Shown one piece after another: positions 9,564-18,906 of a stretch of DNA of 54,830 bases. The notes beneath the pieces are model-generated. The model saw nothing but the letters and a program-made list of their open reading frames with translations. It had not been told where the DNA came from and made no database searches. The stretch spans positions 1 through 54,830 of the forward strand of contig CAMCTC010000021.1 of NCBI GenBank assembly GCA_945878355.1, in the 5' to 3' direction. Both the position numbers and the translations under genes were made by a program. Source of the DNA: Bordetella parapertussis (GTDB lineage Bacteria; Pseudomonadota; Gammaproteobacteria; Burkholderiales; Burkholderiaceae_C). The first letter of the stretch is position 1, and every line of letters begins with the position of its first letter.

Positions 9564-10565
9564 ATGCAGATTTTTCGTGGAATCCAAGGCGCGGCCAAGG
9601 CCCGAGCGCGCCAACGCGGCGGCGCCCGCGACGCGGCCGGCTGTGCCGTGACGATAGGCAACTTCGACGGCGTTCACCGTGGCCACCAAGCGATGCTGGC
9701 GCTGCTGATCAGCGAGGCCAGGCATCGCGGCCTGCCGTCCTGTGTGCTGAGCTTCGAGCCTCATCCTCGCGACTACTTCGCACGCCTGACTGCGCATCCC
9801 GAAGCGGCGCCGGCGCGCATCGCGACGCTACGCGACAAGCTCTCCGAACTTGAGCGCTGCGGTGTTGACCAGGCGGTGGTCTTGCGCTTCGACGAGCGCT
9901 TCGCCGCGCAAAGCCCGCAAGCCTTCATCGACGAGGTGCTGGTGCGCGGGCTGCGTGCGCGCTACGTGCTGGTGGGCGACGATTTTCGCTTCGGCACACG
10001 CCGCGCTGGCGACTACGCGATGCTAGACGCCGCCGGCCAGCACCAGGGCTTCGACGTGGCGCGCATGATGAGCTACGAGGTCCACGGCTTGCGGGTGTCG
10101 AGTTCTGCCGTGCGCGAGGCCTTGGCCGCCGGCGACATGGCGCGGGCAGCGGCGCTGCTGGGTCGGTCCTACGCGATCAGCGGCCATGTGGTGCACGGCC
10201 AGAAGCTCGGCCGCACGCTGGGATTTCGCACGATGAACCTGCGCTTCGCGCATGCCAGACCCGCGGCGATGGGCATCTTCGTGGTCGAGGTGCAAGGACT
10301 GGGCGGACGGGTCCTGCGCGGCGTCGCAAGCCTGGGCGTTCGGCCGACCATCGAGGACGCCGGCCGTGTGCTGCTCGAAGTGCATTGCTTGGACTGGCCC
10401 AACGACATGGGCCTGGACGCCGCCTACGGCAAGCTGCTCAGCGTGAGCCTGTTGCACAAACTGCACGACGAGCGCAAGTACCCGTCGCTCGAAGCGCTGC
10501 AGTCAGGCATCGCCCGCGACGCGGCCGATGCCCGGGCTTGGTTCTCGGCGCAGCCCGCGCGCTGA
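9564..10565 (+). CDS. ribF: Bifunctional riboflavin kinase / FAD synthetase
   Basis: 333 aa. The N-terminal FMN adenylyltransferase domain has the GNFDGVHRGHQ nucleotide-binding motif (about residues 33-43) and a later SSSAVREAL-type motif. The C-terminal riboflavin kinase domain has GHVVHGQKLGRTLGFRTMNL. The enzyme makes FMN and then FAD from riboflavin in the cytoplasm. Its place upstream of ileS is the usual proteobacterial order. The ATG has no Shine-Dalgarno sequence; instead a GATAAT hexamer ends 6 bases before it, compatible with a leaderless or near-leaderless mRNA. Confidence 0.95.
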   Translation: MQIFRGIQGAAKARARQRGGARDAAGCAVTIGNFDGVHRGHQAMLALLISEARHRGLPSCVLSFEPHPRDYFARLTAHPEAAPARIATLRDKLSELERCGVDQAVVLRFDERFAAQSPQAFIDEVLVRGLRARYVLVGDDFRFGTRRAGDYAMLDAAGQHQGFDVARMMSYEVHGLRVSSSAVREALAAGDMARAAALLGRSYAISGHVVHGQKLGRTLGFRTMNLRFAHARPAAMGIFVVEVQGLGGRVLRGVASLGVRPTIEDAGRVLLEVHCLDWPNDMGLDAAYGKLLSVSLLHKLHDERKYPSLEALQSGIARDAADARAWFSAQPAR

Positions 10566-10625
10566 ATCCTCCAACGCGCGACCCAGCCGAGCCTTGCGCG
10601 ACAGGCGGCGCCTAGACCCGACGCA

Positions 10626-10728
10626 TACAATTCAGGCCATGAACGTCCTGTACCGCGCAGCGGCGGGCCTGCACGCCGCCACGCACCGCCAGCACACGCG
10701 CGACCGAATTCAGCGCTCGCCGCTCTGA
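10626..10728 (+). other. -10-like hexamer and 29-codon ORF upstream of ileS (doubtful leader)
   Basis: A TACAAT hexamer at 10626-10631 is followed 7 bases later by an ATG (10639) that opens a 29-codon frame ending at 10728, 111 bases before ileS. The peptide is basic and contains a single Ile codon, so attenuation by isoleucine starvation is not suggested. No ribosome-binding site is visible. It may simply be the 5' leader of ileS with its promoter. The rest of 10566-10839 shows nothing else I can name. Confidence 0.25.
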
Positions 10729-10839
10729 CGCTGCACGCACAAGTTCGGCCGTCCGGCCTCTGACGGCCGCGCCACCCGCCTTCAACGGCAACCGATTGCC
10801 TCTCGATGAGCGCGCCGGCCCAACCGGCGTGACGCTGCC

Positions 10840-13704
10840 ATGACCGACGCCCAGAACCCCAAAGCACCGACCGACTACCGCGCCACCCTGAACCTGCCTG
10901 ACACGCCGTTTCCGATGCGCGGCGACCTGCCCAAGCGCGAGCCCGGCTGGGTCAAGCAGTGGCAAGACGAAGGGCTTTACAAGCAATTGCGCGACGCGCG
11001 CTGCAATGCACCCAAGTTCATCTTCGCCGACGGCCCGCCTTACGCCAACGGCCAGATCCACATGGGGCATGCCGTCAACAAGGTGCTCAAGGACATGGTG
11101 GTCAAGTCCCGGCAGCTCGCCGGATTTGACGCCCAATTTGTCCCAGGCTGGGACTGTCACGGCCTGCCGATCGAGAACGCGATCGAAAAGAAGCACGGCC
11201 GCAAGTTGAGCCGCGACGACATGCAAGCCAAGAGCCGCGCTTTCGCGACCGAGCAGATCGGCCAGCAGATGGCCGATTTCAAGCGCCTGGGCGTGCTGGC
11301 CGACTGGGACCACCCCTATCGCACGATGGACTTCGCCAACGAGGCCGGCGAGATCCGTGCCTTCAAGCGGGTGATCGAACGCGGTTTCGTCTACCGCGGC
11401 TTGAAGCCGGTCTACTGGTGCTTCGACTGCGCGTCGTCGCTGGCCGAGTTCGAGATCGAGTACGCCGACAAGGGCAGCCAGACCTTGGACGTGGCCTTCT
11501 TGTGCGCTGAGCCCGACAAGTTGGCCGCCGCCTTCGGCCTGGCCTCGCTGGCCCAGGATGCGTTCGCGGTGATCTGGACCACCACCGCCTGGACGATCCC
11601 AGCGAACCAGGCGCTCAACCTGAACCCGGCGCTCGAGTACGCGCTCGTCGACACCGAGCGCGGCCTGCTGGTGCTGGCCGCATCGCTGGTGGAAAAGTGC
11701 CTGGCGCGCTACGGCATCACCGGCAATGTGGTGGCCGTCGCGCTGGGCGAGAAACTCGGCGGCATCCAGTTCCAACACCCGCTGGCGCAGGTCGACGCAG
11801 GCTACGACCGGCTCAGCCCGGTCTACCTGGCCGACTACGCCACCGCCGACGACGGCACTGGCTTGGTCCACAGCTCGCCGGCTTATGGCGTGGACGACTT
11901 CAATTCCTGCCGCGCCCATGGGTTGCAAATCGAGGACATCCTCAACCCTGTGCAAGGCTATGGCAGCTACGCCGCAGACTTTCCATTGTTCGGCGGCCAG
12001 AACATCTGGAAAGCGGTGCCGGTCGTGATCGAAGCCTTGCGCGGCGCCGGACGCCTGCTGGCAACCGAGGCCATCAGCCACAGCTACCCGCACTGCTGGC
12101 GCCACAAATCCCCGGTGATCTACCGCGCCGCGGCGCAGTGGTTCATCCGGATGGACGACGGCGAGGGCGTTTTCACGAAAGACAAGGCACCCAAGTCGCT
12201 GCGCCAATTGGCGCTCGAAGCGATAGGCGAGACCGGTTTCTACCCCGAGAACGGCCGCACCCGATTGCGCGACATGATCGCGAACCGACCCGACTGGTGC
12301 ATCAGCCGCCAGCGCAGCTGGGGCGTGCCCGTGCCGTTCTTCCTGCACCAAGAGACCGGCGAGCTGCACCCGCGCACGATGGAGATCCTTGACCAAGCCG
12401 CTGCCATCGTAGAGGCAGGCGGCATTGAGGCCTGGAGCCGGGTCACCGCCGAGCAGATCCTGGGCGCCGAGGATGCGCCTCACTACACCAAGAGCAGCGA
12501 CATCCTGGAGGTCTGGTTCGACTCGGGATCGACCTTCTGGCATGTACTGCGCGGCACCCATGCCGATTCACACGGCAGCCTGGGCCACCACGACACCGGG
12601 CCCGAGGCCGACTTGTACCTGGAGGGCCATGACCAGCACCGCGGTTGGTTCCACTCTTCGCTGCTGCTGGCCTGCGCGATCTTCGACCGCGCACCCTACC
12701 GGCAACTGCTGACCCATGGTTTCACGGTCGACAGCCAGGGCCACAAGATGAGCAAGAGCCTGGGCAACGGCATCGAGCCACAGGTGATCAGCCAGAAGCT
12801 GGGTGCCGACATCATCCGGCTCTGGGTCGCCTCGAGCGACTACTCGGGCGACATTGCCGGCGACGACAAGATCCTGGCCCGGGTGGTCGATGGCTACCGC
12901 CGGATCCGCAACACGCTGCGCTTCCTGCTGGCCAATGTCAGCGACTTCGATGTCGCCAAGCACAGCGTCGCACCCGAGCAGATGCTCGAAATCGACCGCT
13001 ACGCGCTGACCCGTGCCAGCGCGCTGCAAGACGAGATCCTGGCGCACTACGAGGTCTACGAGTTCCACCCGGTGGTCTCCAAGCTCGGCATCTACTGCTC
13101 CGAAGACCTGGGCGCTTTCTACCTCGATGTGCTCAAGGACAGGCTCTACACCAGCGCGCCAGACAGCGTGGCGCGGCGCAGCGCGCAGACCGCGCTGTGG
13201 CACATCACCCAGGCGATGCTGCGCTGGATGGCGCCGTTCCTGAGCTTCACCGCCGAGGAGGCTTGGGCCTTGTTCGCGCCCGGTCACGGATCGATCTTCA
13301 AGCAGACTTACTGGCCGCTGGCCACGCCCGACCAGGCGCTGCTGGCCAAATGGGCGGCGATCCGTGAGGTGCGCGAGGCTGCGAACAAGGCGATCGAGGA
13401 CGTTCGCAGTGCCGGCGGCCTGGGCTCGTCACTGCAGGCCAAGGTGTTGCTGGGTGCGCAGCCCGAGACCCACACGCTGCTGGCCTCGCTGGGCGATGCG
13501 CTGAAGTTCGTGCTGATCACCTCGGAAGCGACGCTGGCCGAGGCCGAAGCGCTGACGCTGACGGTGACGCCGGCCACGGCGCAGAAATGCGAGCGCTGCT
13601 GGCATTACCGCGACGATGTCGGCAGCGAAGCAGCCCACCCGACGATCTGCGGTCGCTGCACCAGCAATCTGTTTGGCGCCGGCGAACTGCGGACGATCGC
13701 CTGA
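10840..13704 (+). CDS. ileS: Isoleucyl-tRNA synthetase
   Basis: 954 aa, normal length for a bacterial class Ia IleRS, which charges tRNA-Ile and edits misactivated valine. The class I HIGH signature appears as HMGH (74-77) and KMSKS is at 636-640. The C-terminal zinc-binding region has [12 protein letters not shown] followed by a second CGRC pair. The editing insertion lies between. In most Betaproteobacteria ileS is followed by lspA; here the next gene is an acyl-CoA ligase and no lspA is seen in the window. Confidence 0.97.
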   Translation: MTDAQNPKAPTDYRATLNLPDTPFPMRGDLPKREPGWVKQWQDEGLYKQLRDARCNAPKFIFADGPPYANGQIHMGHAVNKVLKDMVVKSRQLAGFDAQFVPGWDCHGLPIENAIEKKHGRKLSRDDMQAKSRAFATEQIGQQMADFKRLGVLADWDHPYRTMDFANEAGEIRAFKRVIERGFVYRGLKPVYWCFDCASSLAEFEIEYADKGSQTLDVAFLCAEPDKLAAAFGLASLAQDAFAVIWTTTAWTIPANQALNLNPALEYALVDTERGLLVLAASLVEKCLARYGITGNVVAVALGEKLGGIQFQHPLAQVDAGYDRLSPVYLADYATADDGTGLVHSSPAYGVDDFNSCRAHGLQIEDILNPVQGYGSYAADFPLFGGQNIWKAVPVVIEALRGAGRLLATEAISHSYPHCWRHKSPVIYRAAAQWFIRMDDGEGVFTKDKAPKSLRQLALEAIGETGFYPENGRTRLRDMIANRPDWCISRQRSWGVPVPFFLHQETGELHPRTMEILDQAAAIVEAGGIEAWSRVTAEQILGAEDAPHYTKSSDILEVWFDSGSTFWHVLRGTHADSHGSLGHHDTGPEADLYLEGHDQHRGWFHSSLLLACAIFDRAPYRQLLTHGFTVDSQGHKMSKSLGNGIEPQVISQKLGADIIRLWVASSDYSGDIAGDDKILARVVDGYRRIRNTLRFLLANVSDFDVAKHSVAPEQMLEIDRYALTRASALQDEILAHYEVYEFHPVVSKLGIYCSEDLGAFYLDVLKDRLYTSAPDSVARRSAQTALWHITQAMLRWMAPFLSFTAEEAWALFAPGHGSIFKQTYWPLATPDQALLAKWAAIREVREAANKAIEDVRSAGGLGSSLQAKVLLGAQPETHTLLASLGDALKFVLITSEATLAEAEALTLTVTPATAQKCERCWHYRDDVGSEAAHPTICGRCTSNLFGAGELRTIA

Positions 13705-13827
13705 TTCCAGCGCGGCGGCGAAAGGGGATATCCCGAGAGCGCTGCCTGCGCTGCTTGGCTAGCATCGGGAGCGGGCTGGCCGTCGGAGCTGGCCGCTGAA
13801 CAACCCAGAACCGAGGCCCAAACTGGC

Positions 13828-15465
13828 ATGGACCCATCGAACCCGAAAGATACTGGCGCGCCCGATCTGCCCTTGCACGAGCACCTGCGAGCTCACGCCC
13901 GCCGCCAGCCCGACAAGCCGGCCTACCTTTGGTACGGCCGGGCCATCAGCTACGCCGAGCTCGACGCTGCGAGCGACGCTTTTGCTGCCCGACTGGCGGC
14001 GTTGGGGGTCGGCGCCGGCGACCCAGTCGCGCTGTTCATGGCCAACTGTCCGCAATACGCGATGGCGCATTTCGGCATCCAGAAGCTGGGCGCCGTGGTC
14101 TGCCCCTGCGGCCCGCTGAACAAAGAGCATGAGCTCGCCTACCAGCTCGGCGACCTGCAGGCCCGTGTGATCGTCGCGGCCGCACCGCTGCTGGGCACGG
14201 TGGCCAAGGTGCGTGCCGCCAGCGCGCTGGCCCATGTGTTCGTCGTGCACTACGCCGACCTGCTGCCCGACGATCCCGAGCACCAGGCCAGCATCGATGT
14301 GCCGGCCGAACTGCTGCAGATGAAAGCCGCGCCGCGCGAACTGCCCGCCGACTGCGAAGACTTTCTCGCAGTCTGCCGCAGCGGCGCTTCTTGTCCACCG
14401 GTCGTGATCACGATGGACCAGGTCGCGCTGATGACCTATACCTCGGGCACCACTGGGCTGCCCAAGGGCGCGATGCTGAGTTTCGACAACGCGCTGTTCA
14501 AGACCGCTGCCACCGCCCAATGCAACAACGTGCAGTCAGACGATGTGCTGCTGGCGATCGCACCGCTCTACCACATCGCCGGCATGCTGATGGGCGTGGA
14601 CATCACTGTGTACGCCGGCGCAACGACGGTGCTGCTCTACCGCTTCGACCCGCTGGCGGTGCTGCAGGCGATCGACCGCCACCGAGTGAGCTGGTGGTAC
14701 AGCATCGCACCGATGAACGTCGCCTGCATGGCACTGCCCCAGGCCAGCCAGTTCGACCTCGCCAGCCTGCGCATCAACGCAGTCACCAGCTTCGGCATCA
14801 GCTTCACCGAAGGCCTGGCCCGGCAGTGGCGAGAGTTGGCCTCGAACTGCGAGAGCTTCGAGGCCGCTTACGGCTTGTCGGAGACTCACACCTGCGACAC
14901 CTACATGCCGCGCGACGCCATCCGCTGGGGCAGCCACGGCAAGCCGGTCACCGGCGTGACGATCCGCATCATCGACCCCGACAGCGGCATTGAGCGCGCC
15001 AGCGGCGAGGCCGGCGAGATCGTGCTCAAGAGCCGCGGCAGTTTTCTGGGCTACTGGAACAAGCCTGAAGCCACCGCCAAGACGCTGCGCGAAGGCTGGG
15101 TCCATACCGGCGACATGGGCCGGATCGACGCCGACGGCTACCTGACCTTCATGGGCCGCTTCAAAGAGATGATCAAGGTCTCGGGCTACAGCGTGTTCCC
15201 CGAAGAGGTCGAAACCCTGCTGATCCGCCATCCAGCGGTGGCCCAGGCTGCGGTGATCGGGGTTGACGACCCCGAGCGCGGCGAAGTGGTGCGGGCCTTC
15301 ATCGTGCGCAAACCCGGGCAGGACCTGGACGAGGCTGGATTGATCAAATGGTCGCGCGACAACATGGCGGTCTACAAGGTGCCCAGGACGGTGCGATTCA
15401 TCGAAGCCTTGCCGGCCACCGGCGCGGGCAAGGTCTTGCGCCGAATGCTCAAAGAAGAAAACTGA
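13828..15465 (+). CDS. Acyl-CoA synthetase (AMP-binding, ligase)
   Basis: 545 aa, a full-length ANL-superfamily enzyme that activates a carboxylic acid with ATP and CoA. The P-loop motif TSGTTGLPKG is at 205-214, and the C-terminal hinge and lysine regions MGRFKEMIKVSGYSVFPEEVE and GAGKVLRR are intact. A biotin-dependent acyl-CoA carboxylase follows on the same strand 150 bases on, so its acyl-CoA product may feed that enzyme. The acyl chain cannot be deduced; fatty or aromatic acids are both possible. The 123 bases between ileS and this gene contain the palindrome GGGATATCCC but no clear promoter. Confidence 0.9.
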   Translation: MDPSNPKDTGAPDLPLHEHLRAHARRQPDKPAYLWYGRAISYAELDAASDAFAARLAALGVGAGDPVALFMANCPQYAMAHFGIQKLGAVVCPCGPLNKEHELAYQLGDLQARVIVAAAPLLGTVAKVRAASALAHVFVVHYADLLPDDPEHQASIDVPAELLQMKAAPRELPADCEDFLAVCRSGASCPPVVITMDQVALMTYTSGTTGLPKGAMLSFDNALFKTAATAQCNNVQSDDVLLAIAPLYHIAGMLMGVDITVYAGATTVLLYRFDPLAVLQAIDRHRVSWWYSIAPMNVACMALPQASQFDLASLRINAVTSFGISFTEGLARQWRELASNCESFEAAYGLSETHTCDTYMPRDAIRWGSHGKPVTGVTIRIIDPDSGIERASGEAGEIVLKSRGSFLGYWNKPEATAKTLREGWVHTGDMGRIDADGYLTFMGRFKEMIKVSGYSVFPEEVETLLIRHPAVAQAAVIGVDDPERGEVVRAFIVRKPGQDLDEAGLIKWSRDNMAVYKVPRTVRFIEALPATGAGKVLRRMLKEEN

Positions 15466-15466
15466 G

Positions 15467-15500
15467 ATGTTCAAAAAACTTTTGATAGCCAACCGCGGTG
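15467..15500 (+). pseudogene. Vestigial 5' end of a biotin carboxylase gene
   Basis: Starting 1 base after the ligase stop, eleven codons read MFKKLLIANRG, identical in protein to the start of the real carboxylase at 15616. Five of these codons differ from the real copy, and all five differences are synonymous (AAA/AAG twice, CTT/CTG, TTG/CTG, ATA/ATT). After codon 11 the homology stops and a hairpin follows. The frame continues only ~40 codons of unrelated sequence. It looks like the leftover head of a paralogous carboxylase gene. Confidence 0.7.
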
Positions 15501-15502
15501 AC

Positions 15503-15523
15503 AAGCCCGGCGCGGCCGGGCTT
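15503..15523. terminator. Perfect 9-bp GC hairpin in the ligase-carboxylase gap
   Basis: AAGCCCGGC and GCCGGGCTT pair exactly around a GCG loop, 37 bases after the ligase stop. A second small hairpin (GCACGC GAA GCGTGC) lies at 15578-15592, just before the carboxylase start. The first may terminate ligase transcription or regulate read-through into the carboxylase gene. Confidence 0.5.
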
Positions 15524-15615
15524 GCGATGGAGCCCCAGGGGCGCTGCGCGCACCTAGGGTCACCATCAAACTGCCGGGCACGCGAAGCGTGCGGCGATCA
15601 CACCGTGGAGTACCC

Positions 15616-18600
15616 ATGTTCAAGAAGCTGCTGATTGCCAACCGCGGTGAGATCGCCATCCGCATCATCCGCGCCGCCCAGGACTTGGGAATGGCCACCG
15701 TCGCGGTCTACGCCCGCGACGACTCAAGCGCGCTGCACCGCAGTCTGGCCAACGAAGCGGTGGCGCTCGAGGCCACCGGCCCGGCCGCTTATCTCGACAT
15801 CGCCGCGCTGGTCGCTGTGGCACGCCAGCAGGGCTGCGAAGCGGTGCACCCTGGCTACGGATTCCTCAGCGAGCGGGCCGACTTCGCCCAGGCATGCGCG
15901 GACGCCGGGCTGGTCTTCATCGGCCCAACGCCGGCGCAGCTGGCGATGTTCGGCGACAAGGCCAATGCGCGCAGACTCGCCGCCGAGCACGGCGTGCCGC
16001 TGCTGCCAGGAACAGCAGCGGCCAGCTTGGCCGAGATCGAAGCCTTTTTCGCAGACCAGCGTCGGATCGACCCGCAGTGCGGCGTGATGCTCAAGGCGGT
16101 AGCTGGGGGTGGCGGACGCGGCATGCGCGCGGTACCCGACCCCGCTGGGCTGGCCGAGGCCTACCAGCGCTGCGCTGCCGAGGCGCTGGCAGCATTCGGC
16201 GTCGGCGAGGTCTATGCCGAGAAGCTGATCCAGCGCGCCCGTCACCTAGAAATCCAGGTGATAGGCGACGGCCGCCAGGTGATGGCGCTGGGCGAGCGCG
16301 AGTGCACGCTGCAGCGCCGATTCCAGAAGCTGGTCGAGATCGCGCCCAGCCCCAACCTGAACCCCGCGCTGCGCGAGCAAATGCTTCAGGCCGCGCTGAC
16401 ACTGGCCCGCAGCACCGGTTACCAGAGCCTGGGCACTTTCGAATTTTTGGTCGACGATCAATCCGCTGACTTGCCTTTCGTCTTCATCGAAGCCAACCCG
16501 AGGCTGCAGGTCGAACACACCGTGACCGAGGAAGTGACCGGCGTCGACTTGGTGCAGGCGCAAATTTCGATCGCCGCCGGCAGCACGCTGGCCGGCATCG
16601 GCCTGGACCCGGCGCACCCGCCGCAGGCCCGCGGCTTCGCGGTGCAGTGGCGAATCAATGCCGAGAGCCTGGATGCGCAAGGCCAGGCCAGGCCGTCCAG
16701 CGGCCAGATCACGCGCTGCGAGTTGCCCAGCGGCCCCGGGATCCGGGTCGACAGCCATGCTCGCCACGGTGCAGCACCATCGCCGCACTACGACAGCCTG
16801 CTGGCCAAGCTGATCGTCAGCCACCGCAGCGGGCATTTCGACGCGGTGCTGCGGCGCTCGCAGCGTGCGCTGGCCGAATGCCAGATCGCCGGGCTGGCGA
16901 CCAACCTGCCGTTGTTGCGCGCGCTGGCCGCAAACCCCGAAGTGCAGCACGGCGAGGTCCACACCCGCTGGATCGAGGCGCAATGGCCGGCGCTGCGCGC
17001 GCAGATCGAAACCCAGACCGACAGCGCCGAGCCAAGCCCGGTGGCAGCGCCGCTGGCCGCCTCGCCCTCGACAGCGATACCCGAAGGGCAGATCGGCTTG
17101 CGCGCAGCCATGGCGGGCCGTCTGGTGCAGTTCAACGCAAAGGTCGGCGAGACGCTGGCCGCAGGCGCCGAAGTGCTGGTGCTCGAAGCCATGAAGATGC
17201 AGCATGGCATCCATCTGGACGGCGCAGCTTGTGTCAGCGCGCTGTGCGTGGCCGCGGGGGACTTCGTCAACGAAGGCCAGTTGTTGCTGCTGCTCTCGCC
17301 GGTCGACCAGGCGCAGGTCGAGGCCGTCGCGACGCTGGCGCCGGACCTCGACCATGTCCGACCCGACCTGCAGCGGGTGTTCGACCGCGACGCGCTCACG
17401 CTAGACGCCGCCCGTCCCGCAGCGGTGGCACGGCGCCATGCGGCCGGCGGCCGCACCGCACGAGAGAACGTCGATGACTTGTGCGATCCAGACACTTTCA
17501 TCGAGTACGGCGCCTATGCGATCGCGGCGCAAAGCCGGCGCCGCACGCTAGACGACCTGGTGCGAAACACCCCGGCCGACGGCATGGTCACCGGCATAGG
17601 CGCGGTCAACGGCGCCGACTTCGGCCCTGAGCGCAGTCGCTGCGCGGTGATGGCTTACGACTACACCGTGCTGGCCGGCACCCAGGGCTGGCGCAACCAC
17701 CACAAAAAGGACCGCTTGCTGGGCCTGGCCCACCAGTGGAAGCTGCCCACCGTGCTGTTCGCCGAGGGCGGGGGCGGGCGGCCTGGCGATGTGGACATGC
17801 CGATCATTGCCGGGCTGAACAACCACACCTTCAGCCAGTTCGCTGCGCTGTCGGGCAAGGTGCCGGTGGTCGGCGTGGTGCATGGCCGCTGCTTTGCCGG
17901 CAACGCTGCGCTGCTGGGCTGCGCCGACGTGATCATCGCGACCCAGGCCGCCAACATTGGCCTGGGCGGACCGGCGATGATCGAAGGCGGCGGGCTCGGG
18001 CTGTTCCGACCCGAGGAGATCGGCCCGGCCGCCGACCTGCACCACAACGGCGTGATCGACATCCTGGTGGCCGACGAGGCCGCTGCGGTGGCCGCCACGC
18101 GCCAGTACCTGGGCTATTTCCAGGGTCGCACCCAAGGCTGGACTGCGGGCGACGCCCGCGCGTTGCGCCACCTGATCCCGGAGAACCGGCTGCGCGTCTA
18201 TGACATGCGCGCGGTGCTGCACGCGCTGGCCGATACCGGTTCAGTGCTGGAACTGCGCGCCGGCTTTGGCGCGGGCATGGTCACCGCGCTGATCCGCATC
18301 GAGGGCCGACCAATCGGCGTCTTCGCCAACAACCCGCACCATCTGGGCGGCGCGATCGACCCGGACGGCGCCGACAAGGCCGCTCGCTTCATGCAGTTGT
18401 GCAACGCCCATGGCCTGCCCATCCTGAGCCTGTGCGACACCCCTGGCTTCATGGTCGGACCCGAGGTCGAGCGCCAAGCCCAGGTCCGTCATGCCTGCAG
18501 GCTCTTTGTCACCGCAGCGCACCTGCAAGTGCCCTGCTTCACCGTCGTCGTGCGCAAAGGCTACGGCCTGGGAGCGCAGGCGATGGCCGTGGGCGGCTTC

Positions 18601-18906
18601 GACGCCCCGGTGTTCACCGTCGCCTGGCCCACCGGCGAGTTCGGTGGCATGGGACTGGAGGGATTTGTCAAGCTGGGCTACCGCAAGGAGCTCGAAGCGG
18701 CCGCCGAGGGCCCCGAGCGCGCTGCGCTCTACGACCAACTGGTTGCGCAGCAATACGCCAGCGGCTCGGCGATCAACATGGCCACCACGCTGGAGATCGA
18801 CGCGGTGATCGACCCGGCCGAAACCCGCACCTGGCTGACGCGCGGCTTGGCCAGCACAGGCACGCCGAGCAGGAGCAGCGGCGCCCGCTTCGTCGATGTC
18901 TGGTAG
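15616..18906 (+). CDS. Single-chain acyl-CoA carboxylase (BC-BCCP-CT fusion)
   Basis: 1096 aa containing all three parts of a biotin-dependent carboxylase in one chain. Biotin carboxylase comes first (MFKKLLIANRGEIA start, GGGGRGMR ATP-grasp loop). The biotin carrier has EAMKMQHG with biotinyl-lysine K527. The carboxyltransferase domain runs from about residue 590 to the end. It should carboxylate an acyl-CoA with bicarbonate and ATP. Most bacterial carboxylases split these functions; single-chain forms include the long-chain acyl-CoA carboxylases. An in-frame upstream start at 15589 adds nine codons, but 15616 gives the family N-terminus. The upstream ligase suggests a joint acid activation and carboxylation route. 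Substrate unknown. Confidence 0.9.
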   Translation: MFKKLLIANRGEIAIRIIRAAQDLGMATVAVYARDDSSALHRSLANEAVALEATGPAAYLDIAALVAVARQQGCEAVHPGYGFLSERADFAQACADAGLVFIGPTPAQLAMFGDKANARRLAAEHGVPLLPGTAAASLAEIEAFFADQRRIDPQCGVMLKAVAGGGGRGMRAVPDPAGLAEAYQRCAAEALAAFGVGEVYAEKLIQRARHLEIQVIGDGRQVMALGERECTLQRRFQKLVEIAPSPNLNPALREQMLQAALTLARSTGYQSLGTFEFLVDDQSADLPFVFIEANPRLQVEHTVTEEVTGVDLVQAQISIAAGSTLAGIGLDPAHPPQARGFAVQWRINAESLDAQGQARPSSGQITRCELPSGPGIRVDSHARHGAAPSPHYDSLLAKLIVSHRSGHFDAVLRRSQRALAECQIAGLATNLPLLRALAANPEVQHGEVHTRWIEAQWPALRAQIETQTDSAEPSPVAAPLAASPSTAIPEGQIGLRAAMAGRLVQFNAKVGETLAAGAEVLVLEAMKMQHGIHLDGAACVSALCVAAGDFVNEGQLLLLLSPVDQAQVEAVATLAPDLDHVRPDLQRVFDRDALTLDAARPAAVARRHAAGGRTARENVDDLCDPDTFIEYGAYAIAAQSRRRTLDDLVRNTPADGMVTGIGAVNGADFGPERSRCAVMAYDYTVLAGTQGWRNHHKKDRLLGLAHQWKLPTVLFAEGGGGRPGDVDMPIIAGLNNHTFSQFAALSGKVPVVGVVHGRCFAGNAALLGCADVIIATQAANIGLGGPAMIEGGGLGLFRPEEIGPAADLHHNGVIDILVADEAAAVAATRQYLGYFQGRTQGWTAGDARALRHLIPENRLRVYDMRAVLHALADTGSVLELRAGFGAGMVTALIRIEGRPIGVFANNPHHLGGAIDPDGADKAARFMQLCNAHGLPILSLCDTPGFMVGPEVERQAQVRHACRLFVTAAHLQVPCFTVVVRKGYGLGAQAMAVGGFDAPVFTVAWPTGEFGGMGLEGFVKLGYRKELEAAAEGPERAALYDQLVAQQYASGSAINMATTLEIDAVIDPAETRTWLTRGLASTGTPSRSSGARFVDVW

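Noticed and set aside
10639..10728. Attenuator leader peptide for ileS
   Set aside because: Only one Ile codon, no ribosome-binding site and no terminator/antiterminator pair; kept only as a doubtful leader.
10612..12561. 649-codon open frame on the minus strand across ileS
   Set aside because: Complete antisense of a clear ileS; the translation shows no domain and reflects codon bias of high-GC DNA.
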